The position numbers were made by a program, and so were the translations under genes. A DNA stretch of 64,000 nt. Source: Gonatopus flavifemur. Its lineage: Eukaryota > Arthropoda > Insecta > Hymenoptera > Dryinidae. Below are positions 1 through 8,933 of this stretch, in pieces. The stretch's first letter is position 1; every line of letters begins with the position of its first letter. The stretch is taken from the NCBI GenBank assembly GCA_018340375.1, contig JAFFJZ010000009.1:434001-498000 (forward strand), written 5' to 3'. Below the pieces are notes generated by a model. It was not told the DNA's origin. It saw nothing but the letters and a program-made list of their open reading frames with translations, and did not search any database.

Positions 1-240
1 ACACCGAATTGACACTCAATTTTATACTGAACTTACACAAAAAGCTATTTCACTCGGTGTCAGTGATGCCGTATACGACACGAAACCGATACTTATACAT
101 ACACAACGGTACGTATAGGAGGAGATCTAAATTCCGACTACCACTTTCTTTTTCACTTGTAACTACTATGAGCATACAAGTTATCGCAATAATATACATG
201 TGCAGCTGGAAGGGTTATACATGGGACCTATATCCTTGAA
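1..240. repeat. dispersed CACCGAATTGACAC repeat, cut by window edge
   Basis: Continuation of the repeat seen whole at 21025-21350. It opens with the 'cacaccgaattgacac' segment and its upstream part lies outside the window. A small open frame (9-239) runs through it but has no recognisable domain and is not called. Confidence 0.5.
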
Positions 241-357
241 CATGATGAAATTGAAACATTTCCTTTAACAATGGTTTTGCAAACGTTGGCACACCCCTTC
301 TGAACCGAATTCAAGTCGAATGGAAATTGAGCAAAAAGCTGTCGATACCAGCTGATT

Positions 358-1290
358 CCTCCCCGTGGATGATTGCGGGTCTTCCAGGGGGATATTCATG
401 ATACCTGTCCTTGATATCCTTTTCATCCATCCCTGGTAGTATCTGCTTCCTTTACGTGGTGGGGAGGATAAGTATCTCAGAGTTGGATCTTTTTTTGAGT
501 GGAATAAACTACTCAAGAGGAAGAATACAAACTGAGAGAAACGAAATCATCCTAATGCCAGAAACATCGGCAAAATTAAACGGGAGGAAAGCAAGGGGAA
601 ACTACCTTCCTTGACATGTTTCAATACTTCCCGAGGAAATGAAACCTTTGTCCTAACCTGGAATATTATGTAACAAAAACAAACAAACAAATTAATAAAT
701 ACATGATGGCGCTCTCTCGGGTAAAATATTCCGGAGGTAAACTAGTCTCCCGTTCGGATCTCCGGGTGGAGGCTGCTCGAGGAAGCGTCATCAGCAAGGA
801 ACGAAAACCGAAGAATAGGATAGGGAAAAGAAACAACATTCTTCGAGTCGGAGCGTGGAATGTTAGATCACTGAGGCAAGCGGGAAAATTAGAAAATTTG
901 AAATTAGAAATGAATAGGTTGAATATAGACGTAATGTGGATTAGCGAAATGAGATGGCCACAAGAGGGCGATTTCTGGAGTGGGGATTATAGAATTCATA
1001 CAGGATCGAAGAACGGTCAAGCAGGTGTAGGAATTGTAATGCATAAAAGAGTAGGAAATAGAATAGAAAATTATTTGCAACATAATGAACGTGTGATGAT
1101 GGTTAGAATCAGAACAAAACCGGTAGACACAGTCATAGTCCAAGTATATATGCCCACATCTGCATATTCGGAGGAAGATATTGAAAGAACGTATGAAGAA
1201 ATAGAAGAAGTGATAGAATATGTGAAGGGAGAAGAGAATTTGATAGTGATGGGGGATTGGAATGCGGTAGTAGGACAAGGAAAAGAGCAC
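358..1290 (+). mobile_element. RTE-type LINE copy A, 5' portion only
   Basis: Starts with the same 'cctcyccgtggatgatt' 5' end as LINE copy B at 48362, carries a ~345-bp 5' UTR and the first part of the endonuclease, and stops at 'gaaaagagcac'. The intact element goes on with 'aacataatagg' (49293 onward), whereas here unrelated DNA begins. Loss of the 3' end is unusual, because target-primed insertion normally truncates the 5' end. A later deletion or rearrangement is therefore likely. Confidence 0.85.
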
Positions 1291-1317
1291 AGATCCAGCT
1301 CCCCAATTCATCGCTAA
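703..1317 (+). pseudogene. LINE (RTE clade) endonuclease, 3'-truncated, copy A
   Basis: The 204-residue frame is the N-terminal half of an exonuclease-endonuclease-phosphatase (EEP) domain, of the type annotated in insects as 'craniofacial development protein 2-like' and belonging to RTE retrotransposons. Visible motifs are GAWNVRSL (catalytic Asn, residue ~53), ISEMRW (catalytic Glu, ~82) and MGDWNAVVG (~184-192, Asp and Asn). In the element this enzyme nicks target DNA to prime reverse transcription. The last nine residues come from the foreign DNA joined at 1290. The SDH motif and the reverse transcriptase are missing, so the product could not mobilise itself. The frame up to the junction is open, unlike copy B. 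Confidence 0.85.
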
Positions 1318-2137
1318 TTCACAAAAAGTCACTGTCACCACTACTTACCACACCTACCACTGCATAGTTGTTTTTACCAAAATACCACGGATCTGGTTTA
1401 CCTACTACTGAGGCACTCATCGGTATACGTAGTATACCAAGCACAGTGTACGTATTGTACCTGCTATTGTACCCTCTGACCGTCTCTCCAAAAATGTATG
1501 AGTAATCCAATGGAGAGTTGGGTAGTTTTTCATTTCATACAATACAGATTGATAATCCTTGGAGTGGCTGTGTCTGTGTGCCTGTGTCTCTGTCTGTATT
1601 GAGGATTCCTCGTGACCAACTGGATCGAATCGGCTGAAAGTCATCAGTGCCTCCTTCCAACGCTTCACCAGGACTCGTTGTATTTTTATCGCAATCAAGC
1701 AAGTCCTTTTATTTTTTTTCAAATTCTTTTCTGTAAAAACAGGTGATCTCGGGAAACATTTTCTCCACTGTGTACATTAGGGTGTCCGTTAACTATTTTT
1801 TATTTTTTTTTCTCAGCAGGCCGGGTGAAAATCAGTTCAATGTATCTTAAAACTCATAGGAACGCCCATCTGAGTGCCATCCGATTTGTTTTTCCCGTGC
1901 CTCAAAGCACCGGAAGTTTCTTATGGGATTTACACGTTGAAATTCACTCAAATCGCTTTTAATGCAGGAAAACTATAAAAATAATCGAATCTAGAGATCA
2001 AAAGTTAATATTTCCATGTATTTTTGCCTCCTCAATTTGATGGAACCATCAGTTTTTGCTTATTCGTTGAGCGTAAAAATCTACAAAGAATAATTGTGAA
2101 AAACGCAAAATAAACGGAACAAAGCAAAAATAGAGGA
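1291..2137. other. no gene seen (847 bp)
   Basis: No recognisable coding sequence; frames on both strands (for example minus 1417-1722) show no domain. It holds a short GT/CT-rich run near 1570-1600 ('tgtgtctgtgtgcctgtgtctctgtctg') and, near 1778, the sequence 'agggtgtccg', which resembles a Tc1/mariner terminus but has no mate. Repeated at 22402-23245 and 43522-44369. Confidence 0.5.
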
Positions 2138-2241
2138 AAGAATTCATGATGGTGTTTGTGCCTAGCTTTAAGGAGCATTGAACATACTACTGATGTGAAG
2201 AAGAAGTGGAAATCCACACTTTGACGCCCAGTTGAAGTCTT
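2138..2241 (+). repeat. ~105-bp inverted repeat, left arm
   Basis: The reverse complement matches 5928-6032 at roughly 85% by eye, including 'gtttgtgcctagctttaagg' against 'ctttgaagctaggtacaaac'. Weaker similarity continues inward for about 30 bp. The pair brackets the 40-bp repeat array, the Cc8L18.2-like gene and the mariner-type MITE. Confidence 0.8.
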
Positions 2242-2944
2242 AGGGTGCTCCTAAGTCGGCGTTATAATCAATACAGTCGGTGTTAAGAAGTTTGAAGAAC
2301 AGTAAATTTTTACATAGCTCTAGCGAAATCGTGAATTGGTAATTTCCGCCTGAGTACACAAGTATTACTTTTCAAATAGTCGTTTTTCAATTCACGAGTT
2401 ACCCCCTCATATCTCCGCTCCTTATAATCCGATTGTTATGAACTTCATACCACGTTACACTTATGATCCGATGGTGTTTCCATATGAGTTTCATCCCAAA
2501 TGGTGGGAAATTGTTGAAACAATTTTTTCCTGCAATTTACAGAATAAATTTTTTGTTTCTTTTGTGTGGCTGTCTGATTGTCACTGAACCAATGTGAATT
2601 GAACGTTTCAAGTCTTCACGTATACTAGAGTGGGAAGGAAACTCCATCTGGCATTACCCCATTCTCTTTTACTCATGGAACAACTAAGTTCTCAAATTCT
2701 GCAATCCTTCGAATACAAACGTCCTTTTACATATTCGAAGTATCCCTATGGTCAAACCTCTCTATTATGCAACTCCTCTCATGTTCTCCTCTTTCATTTC
2801 CCTTGATAGAAATGAGACAGGCGGTTCGATATAGAGAGAGTTTCCAGTCCCGAGCAGTTCGATATCATAGACTTATAATTTATGGACCGAGCATGTGAGA
2901 GAGAGGCAAAATGTGAGGGGGTGCTTTCGGGTCTTTCCGATAAC
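2242..2944. other. no gene seen (703 bp)
   Basis: AT-rich non-coding sequence inside the inverted-repeat block. I see no domain, terminal repeat or tandem repeat in it. Repeated at 23350-24052 and 44474-45176. Confidence 0.4.
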
Positions 2945-3120
2945 TGATCCGAGCAGAGCAGGAGCAGTTTTTCGACCGAACAAAAAATTCTGAACAAAAT
3001 TTCAAATTTTTTGATTGGTGGAAAAATTGCTCCTTCTCTGCTCGGAACAGTTACCGTAAACACCCTTCGATAGCTGTTCCGAGCAGGAACAGGAGCAAGT
3101 TTCGACCAATCAAAAAATAA
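2945..3120. repeat. three-copy TCCGAGCAG repeat, middle copy inverted
   Basis: A ~45-bp motif, 'tccgagcaggaacaggagca' followed by 'gtttcgaccaatcaaaaaa', appears at about 2948-2990 (+), 3012-3050 (inverted) and 3075-3118 (+). The first two can form a hairpin with an A/T-rich loop. It stands directly before the 40-bp array. Also at 24053-24228 and 45177-45352. Confidence 0.75.
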
Positions 3121-3127
3121 AAGAGAA

Positions 3128-3520
3128 ATCGGTATGGAAAACCATACAGTACTTCCATGTTCCTTAAATCAGTATGGAAAATCATACAGTACTTCCATGT
3201 TCCTTAAATCGGTATGGAGAACCATACAGTACTTCCATGTTCCTGAAATCGGTATGCAGAACCATACGGTACTTCCATGTTCCTGAAATCGGTATGCAGA
3301 ACCATACAGTACTTTCATGTTTCTAACGAAAATGAAAATATTGAGAAAAAAATGTGTAAAAAAAATGTGGATAAATTTGGGGCGGGGAAATTTCCTTGTA
3401 TTTGAGGAATGGAGGTACTGTATGGTTCTCCATACCGATTTAAGGAACATGGAAGTACTGTATGGTTCTCCATACCGAGTTAAGGAACATGGAAGTACTG
3501 TATGGTTCTCCATACCGATT
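3128..3520. repeat. 40-bp palindromic repeat array: five direct, three inverted
   Basis: Five head-to-tail 40-bp monomers occupy 3128-3327 with exact period. Each holds 'ggtatggagaaccatac', an imperfect 17-bp palindrome, followed by 'agtacttccatgttcctkaaatc'-like sequence. After an ~80-bp A/T- and G-rich spacer, three more monomers (3409-3520) run in the opposite orientation. The whole block can fold into one large hairpin or into many small ones. It ends about 20 bp before the ATG of the Cc8L18.2-like gene. Confidence 0.95.
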
Positions 3521-3523
3521 AAT

Positions 3524-4906
3524 TTTCTGATTCATTCGCCACTATGCATTGGGATGGTAAGATGCTCCCAGGATATTTGCGGAATGAAACTGTTGATAGA
3601 TTAGCAATAATCATAACTAGCAGAGGATAGAGCAACTTTTAGGTGTACCCACAATTGTTCCAAGCACTGGAAAAAATCAGGCTCAAGCTGTGTTCGAAAC
3701 TTTGGTAGACTGGTCTTTGCTTAGGAATATTGAAGCACTCTGTTGTAATTCAACGTCGAGTAACACTGGTCGACTGGATGTTGCTTGCATAAAATTAGAG
3801 CAGTCACTTAAAAAGATCTCCTATACTTGATTTGCAGATATTACATATACGAATTAATATTGAGATGCGTTTTGAAAAAAAATTTGGAAAACGACTGGAC
3901 CTGATGTACAACAATTCAGGCAATTTGGAATTTGTTGGAAAACTGCTGATAAAAAAAGTTTTGATGTCGGAATCTCTGATGATTTTGTGAATAAATCTCT
4001 AAGTGACGTTAAAAATAAAATTATGAACTTTTGTTTTGAGCATTTAAAAAAAGGCCAAATTAGAAACGACTACAAAGACTTTTTGGAATTGGTGATTATT
4101 TTTCTTGGAGGGCAGTCAGCTGAAGATGTGACTTTCCATCCTCCTGGACCTATCCATCACGCAAGATGGGTGGCAAAAGCCATATATTGTTCAAAAATAT
4201 ACATTTCCCGGAAAGAATTTTTACGAAATAATCAGATGGATGAGCTTGAATATAGAGTTTGTATTTTCATAGTAAAAATATATGTTCAAGCCTGGATTTG
4301 TGTACCGTTTGCTCATCAAGCACCATATCAAGATTCACCATTTTTTGAGGACCTTTTTAATCATAAAAATCTTCATGAAAATTCATCAATTTGTACAGTA
4401 CAGGAATTCAAAAATCATTTGTGGTATTTGACACCAGAATTGGCGGCTCTATTATTTTTCGATTCAAATGTATCAATTGCAGGGAAACTTGAAATGTGCG
4501 AAGCTATAGAATCAGATTATTCTAGTTTTGCTTACGAAAAACAAGTTATTGTAGATGAAAAAACGTTGACTTCGCTAATTAATTCAAGTATAAGTGATTT
4601 TATTCTTTCAAAATCGCTAGATTTTTTCAAGCGTTTCCAAATTGACCCAACTTTTTTATCACAACATCCATCAAAATGGAAAGAAGAGAAAAATTACATC
4701 AATGGCCTCAAAATTATAAAAATTCGAAAGTTGTGAATGACACAGCTGGAAGAGGAGTATTATCGACGACAGAGTTCAATAAGATAATTACAAAAGATGG
4801 ACAACAAGAACAGTACTTACTAACAGTTGTTCAAGATTATCGAAGTTTATTTCCAGATAGTAATGAAAGAACAATAATGCAGTCATATGAATCAAACTTT
4901 TATTGA
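3524..4906 (+). pseudogene. Cc8L18.2-like protein gene, 5'-truncated and frameshifted (partial unit)
   Basis: See the copy at 24634-26020 for the domain description. In this copy the reading frame is broken in more places: a G run near 3627 is one base short, giving a TAG; the A run near 3811 and the T run near 3872 are one base short; and an A run near 4719 causes a late shift. The longest piece is 3987-4736 (249 residues), followed by 4676-4906 in another frame. These breaks are absent at the matching places in copy 2, so they are either recent decay or sequencing errors in homopolymers. Confidence 0.7.
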
Positions 4907-5351
4907 GGAATAGAAAATATTGTTCACTCATGATAGATACCATTTTTAAATGCCAATATTTGAAAAAAAAATTCGTTTCAAATTAATTCGAAATGTATAG
5001 TACATAGTTACCAAATAGATACTCAGATGATATATAAATTCATGTGAATAAGATTTTTGAGTTCAATCGTACTTTTTTCTAGTTCTCCCTCACGAAAATC
5101 TGATAATCTGAACTGATTTGATTGATCTGTAACGAATATAAGTACCATTTCATTGACTGTTTTTCTTTTGTCAGCTACATTTGAAATGAAAGGATTCTTC
5201 CATCGTAATTCATGAAATTATTCATCATTGAAAATGATTTCAGGCAACTTGAAAATTGCAGATTGTAATTTTTTTTTTCATATTTTATCGATGGAATAAA
5301 TGGTTTCATGAGATTGGAAAAAATATTATTTTCAAATTAAATTCTACCCTA
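4907..5351. other. no gene seen (445 bp)
   Basis: 3' flank of the Cc8L18.2-like gene. AT-rich, with no repeat or domain noticed. Repeated at 26021-26465 and 47143-47587. Confidence 0.4.
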
Positions 5352-5353
5352 TA

Positions 5354-5883
5354 CAGGGTGTTTCAGAACTCGCTGGAACTGGCTGGAGGGATTGTTCTCT
5401 AGTGAAAACTAAGAAGATTGGTCTTTGGATCAAGTCGATCCGACGCTTAGTTCTCGGGATATGAGCAGTTTTAGATTTTTTTTCAAACCCAAATCATCCA
5501 ACAGCATTATGTGCTACGTACTGGAGCTTGATATCATTCGCTGACTTGGGAAACGGCGGATCTCTGGGGAAAAAATTGAACTATCCTATCATTTTTTGTT
5601 CCAGAGCTACAGCGATTTGAAGTTGCTGACGTTTGATTGGCTGAGAGCTCAAAAGTTTCAAATTACTGTAGCTCTGGAACAAAGAATGATAGGATAGTTC
5701 AATTTTTTATTCAGAGATCCGCCGATGGTGGATCATCATTCAGAGCGAATGGTGTCAAGCTCCAGTACGTAGCACATAATGCTGTTGAGTGATTTGGATT
5801 TGAATGGATCCGAAGACCAATCTTCTGAGTTTTCACTAGAGAACAATCCTCCGGCCAGTTCCAGCGAGTTCTGAAACACCCTG
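5354..5883. mobile_element. Tc1/mariner-type foldback MITE, 530 bp
   Basis: Starts CAGGGTGTTTCAGAACTCGC and ends with its reverse complement, flanked by TA at 5352-5353 and 5884-5885, the classic Tc1/mariner target duplication. The two arms are complementary over about 250 bp each, so the element is almost one palindrome around ~5620. It has no transposase and would depend on one supplied from elsewhere. Copies at 26468-26998 and 47590-48120. Confidence 0.9.
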
Positions 5884-5927
5884 TATATAGGGATTATAGG
5901 GTATTATTGTCAACTCAAAAGCACTCA

Positions 5928-6032
5928 AAGACTTCGACTAGGCGTCAAATTGTACATTTCTACTTCTTCTCCACATTAGTAGTATGTTCAATACTCTTTG
6001 AAGCTAGGTACAAACACCATCATTAATTCTTT
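5928..6032 (-). repeat. ~105-bp inverted repeat, right arm
   Basis: Partner of 2138-2241 in inverted orientation, about 3.7 kb away. It lies directly beside the rosa-like transposase relic and LINE copy B. Whether the pair is the terminal repeat of a composite element is not settled, because no target duplication was found outside it. Confidence 0.8.
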
Positions 6033-6044
6033 CGGCTTTTTTCG

Positions 6045-6124
6045 GACATTCACGCTCCAACGAAGTTGGTTGTCGATTGTTCGATACCAATGCGAATTAA
6101 AATCCGACCAGTAATGAGGGTTGT
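6045..6124 (-). pseudogene. rosa-like transposase fragment split by LINE B (partial unit)
   Basis: The minus strand reads NPHYWSDFNSHWYRTIDNQ followed by LRWSVNV, the stretch after the first catalytic Asp in DD41D (rosa-like) transposases. The other half of the gene is beyond LINE B, and in this array only the last unit still keeps that half (52207-52714). Confidence 0.75.
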
Positions 6125-6920
6125 CCTCTCCGTGGATGATTGCGGGTCTTCCAGGGGGATATTCATGATACCCGTCCTTGATATCCTTTTTATCCATCCC
6201 TGGTATTATCTGCTTCCTTTACGTGGTGGGGAGGATAAGTATCTCGGAGTTGGATCTTTTTTTTGAGTGAAATGAACTACTCAAGAGAAAGAATACGAAC
6301 TGAGAGAAACGGGATCATCTTAATGCCAGAAACATCGGCAAAAAGGGAAGGAAAGCAAGGGGAAACTACCCTCCTTGACATGTTGCAATACTTCCCGAGG
6401 GAATAAAACCTTTTCCAAACCTGGGATATTATGTAACAAAAACAAACGAACAAATCAATAAATACATGATGGCGCTCTCTCGGGTAAAATATTCCGGAGG
6501 TGAACTAGTCTCCCGTTCGGATCTCCGGGTGGAGGCTGCTCGAGGAAGCTTCATCAGCAAAGAACGGAAACCGAAGAATAGGATAGGGAAAAGAAACAAC
6601 ATTCTTTGAGTCGGAGCGTGGGATGTTAGATCACTGAGGCAAGCAGGAAAATTAGAAAATTTGAAATTAGAAATGAATAGGTTGAATATAGACGTAATGG
6701 GGATTAGCGAAATGAGATGGCCACAATAGGGCGATTTCTGGAGTGGGGATTATAGAATAATTCATACAGGATCAGAGAACGGTCAAGCAGGTGCAGGAAT
6801 TGTGATGCATAAAAGAGTAGGAAATATAATAGAGAATTATTTGCAGCATAATGGACGTGTGATGATGGTTAGAATCAGAACAAAACCGGTAGACACAGTC
6901 ATAGTCCAAGTATACATGCT
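6125..6920 (+). mobile_element. RTE-type LINE copy B, cut at the unit junction
   Basis: 5' UTR and part of the endonuclease, with a TGA at the position of the Arg before VGAW (near 6608) and a TAG near 6727. It ends abruptly after 'gtatacatgct', where the next unit begins. The complete version of this insertion is at 48362-52206. Confidence 0.9.
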
Positions 6921-8030
6921 ACATACATAGAACATATATCTTCAAAAAATGAAACGTAAATTTGGGTAAAAGAGAAATCAAATTAGCACGTATAAAATTA
7001 TAAGAATGTATATAGAATAATTAAAGAATGTGGTTTGAAAAATGTGACGTTTCGTAATCATTTATTTGATTCACGCGTCAGTGGGTTTGACCATCTCTAA
7101 TTAATGGAATAATTAGCCCCAAATGAGTGCCTCTGGCTCGTCGGTTCCAGGGTAAGTTTCAGATGTCTTGGGGAACGCGGGTCACAGGTTATTTACAAAG
7201 AACTGGATAAGGCGGATTTTCAAAATATTAACCATTGAATGATTTATTAACACAAATCAACAAACATGAAGACATTTACATATTCATCAAAACACACGTA
7301 ATGATTGGTCGATGAATTTCAAGTTATATAACTCCAATAATTAGTCTCTTCAAATATGACTTAATAGTCCGGACTTTCTAATGCCCTAAGTGTGCACACT
7401 TTCCGAATTTCGCGGCGCGGGAAAATACAAATAATCCAGCGGAAAGGATTTGATTGAAATGATTGTTTACTGGTAATATATGAGCAGAAAACGCGCCCGT
7501 TACAACGGGATGTTGATTCTATTTTGATGCGAACCGTTCGCCCTATAATTTCGTTGGGAACCGGCCCGAGTTTTAATTTGTTCTGAAGGAACAAAGATAA
7601 ACAATGGAATAGACAGAGAGGTCTGTTCCCTAGATGATTCTACGTTAAATTCTTACAAGAAAGTCTCTAATTGGCGGTATGAATACGGTATTCGGTATAT
7701 TTGCGGATGATCCCTAAGCTGCAGCCGTAGTAGGGTGGCGTTGCAGATCCCTATGGGCTGTGCTTTTGCCCCTACTTGAGAACTGATATTATCCAAGTTC
7801 TCGTTCCCACCTTTCCCTACACGACTCTAGAATCTAAATCAGACAAGGACAGTACACTTTGTCTCTCTCTAGCCCTATCTTACCCACCGGTCTGAGAGTG
7901 TTAGGTATAACCATAACCCCGGTTTATGTGTAGAAAAATGACTCAAAATCGCTGACCTTTTCCAAACTGTATCTGCGACTGGCAGGAAGGTGTAGTCGGT
8001 TGAGAGTGAAAAGTACGAGTCAAATACCTC
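6921..8030. other. CpG-containing region, no coding gene seen; possible minus-strand transcript or LTR
   Basis: The unit begins here. Composition is less AT-rich than the surroundings, with many CpG. Read on the minus strand, a TATAAGA motif (8032-8038) lies upstream of candidate splice donors and an AATAAA-like signal near 7245, as expected for either a non-coding transcript or an old LTR. No domain appears in any frame; the 77-residue minus frame at 7361-7594 has no recognisable feature. Repeated at 28036-29145. Confidence 0.3.
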
Positions 8031-8031
8031 T

Positions 8032-8249
8032 TCTTATACCCTGCTGGAATTATCCCGTCCCACGCGAAACCTCGACTACCTTGCGGATAGTTTTGGTACT
8101 ATCCATATTTTCGATCAATCGATGGAGGTTCGATAACCCGGCGATGTGATACTGGCTTCTGCGCAATGGTTTCCGTGATCTACAAATATGGCCGCGCTTT
8201 GTTGACAACTGTCAACTCCCGTATTTCGTGTTCGCGAATTTTTATAAAA
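8032..8249. promoter_or_regulatory. candidate divergent promoter with two TATA motifs
   Basis: On the minus strand TATAAGA (8032-8038) faces left. On the plus strand TATAAAA (8243-8249) faces right, toward the spliced gene starting near 8275. About 200 bp of CpG-containing DNA separates them, with CGCG-type palindromes (ttcgcgaatt, aatcgcgatt). The spacing suits a bidirectional promoter, but transcription is inferred only. Confidence 0.35.
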
Positions 8250-8506
8250 TCGCGATTAGTGTCCCAGGTTCGCGCGTGATAGTGATAATATCGGGCTTTA
8301 TTTAATTCGCGGTTGCGTGGAGTCATAATAATTTTCGTATGTACGGTTTTCGCGACAATCGGATTGTTTTACGTGCGTGTTTCTCCACTGGGTTCCACAC
8401 AACAGGTAAATATGGTTTTATCTTAGATTTAATTGATACTTATTATTTAATGAACAATTATTTATGCCATTTTATTCTTTCTTTCCAGGTTGATCAACAA
8501 AAATTG

Positions 8507-8933
8507 ATGGGCTCTGGTATGAACAGGTATCGTTCCTTCCCTTCACATTATCACTTAAAGTATTAATTCTTTTTTTTTATTTTCAGGCTCACATGAAGTT
8601 GGAGAGAGCACCCTCACACCACCACGACTCATCACCCCATGTATCGGATGCCTATCTGAATCCTTTGGTACGTATATTCGGTTGTATGCTTTTCCTGATT
8701 TTAATGTCATACTCGTTACAGGTTTTAAAGAGGATATTCATGAAAATGACGAGCATGTTGCAAAGACTATTTTAATTCCATTTAATTTTCCTTCAACTAT
8801 TTCAGATAAGAGAGATAGGATTGTGTCTTATGAGACCAAGTCTAATGCAAGTATGCAAGAATCAAGCGATGAGTATGTGAAACATGTACTAAATGCTCCA
8901 ATGAAAAGTTCCACAAAGAATAACATTGAGTGA
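8507..8933 (+). CDS. candidate spliced gene, 100-residue protein of unknown function (copy 1)
   Basis: Four exons can be modelled. A non-coding first exon ends at 8405 (CAG|gtaaat). Exon 2 is 8489-8516 (cag|GTTG ... TCTG|gtatga), with the ATG at 8507. Exon 3 is 8587-8667 (ttttcag|GC ... TTTG|gtacgt). Exon 4 is 8722-8933 (gttacag|GT), ending in TGA. The pieces keep one frame for 303 nt, although exon 2 alone is only 28 nt, which supports the model. Introns are 83, 70 and 54 bp. The protein starts MGSGSHEVGEST and has a charged C-terminal half (FKEDIHENDEHV, SSDEYVKHVLNAPMKSST), with no signal peptide or membrane segment. No family is recognised. Its last exon is the founder-like copy of the palindromic repeats downstream. 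It could also be exon-like sequence of an unknown mobile element. Confidence 0.45.

Larger units (their letters stand above)
1..6920. repeat. 21.1 kb macrosatellite unit, partial (3' third)
   Basis: Base 1 corresponds to bases 21115 and 42233, and the match runs without a break to 6920, so the window opens inside a repeat unit. The unit ends after 'catgct' inside LINE copy B. About 14.2 kb of this unit should lie upstream of the window. Differences from the other copies are mainly single-base indels in homopolymers, for example at the G run near 3627 and the A run near 3811. Confidence 0.95.

Noticed and set aside
904..1341. 145-residue minus-strand frame opposite the LINE endonuclease
   Set aside because: Shadow of the real coding strand, which carries the catalytic motifs.
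3128..3520. CRISPR-like array
   Set aside because: The 40-bp monomers are contiguous, with no variable spacers between them, three are inverted, and the context is eukaryotic.
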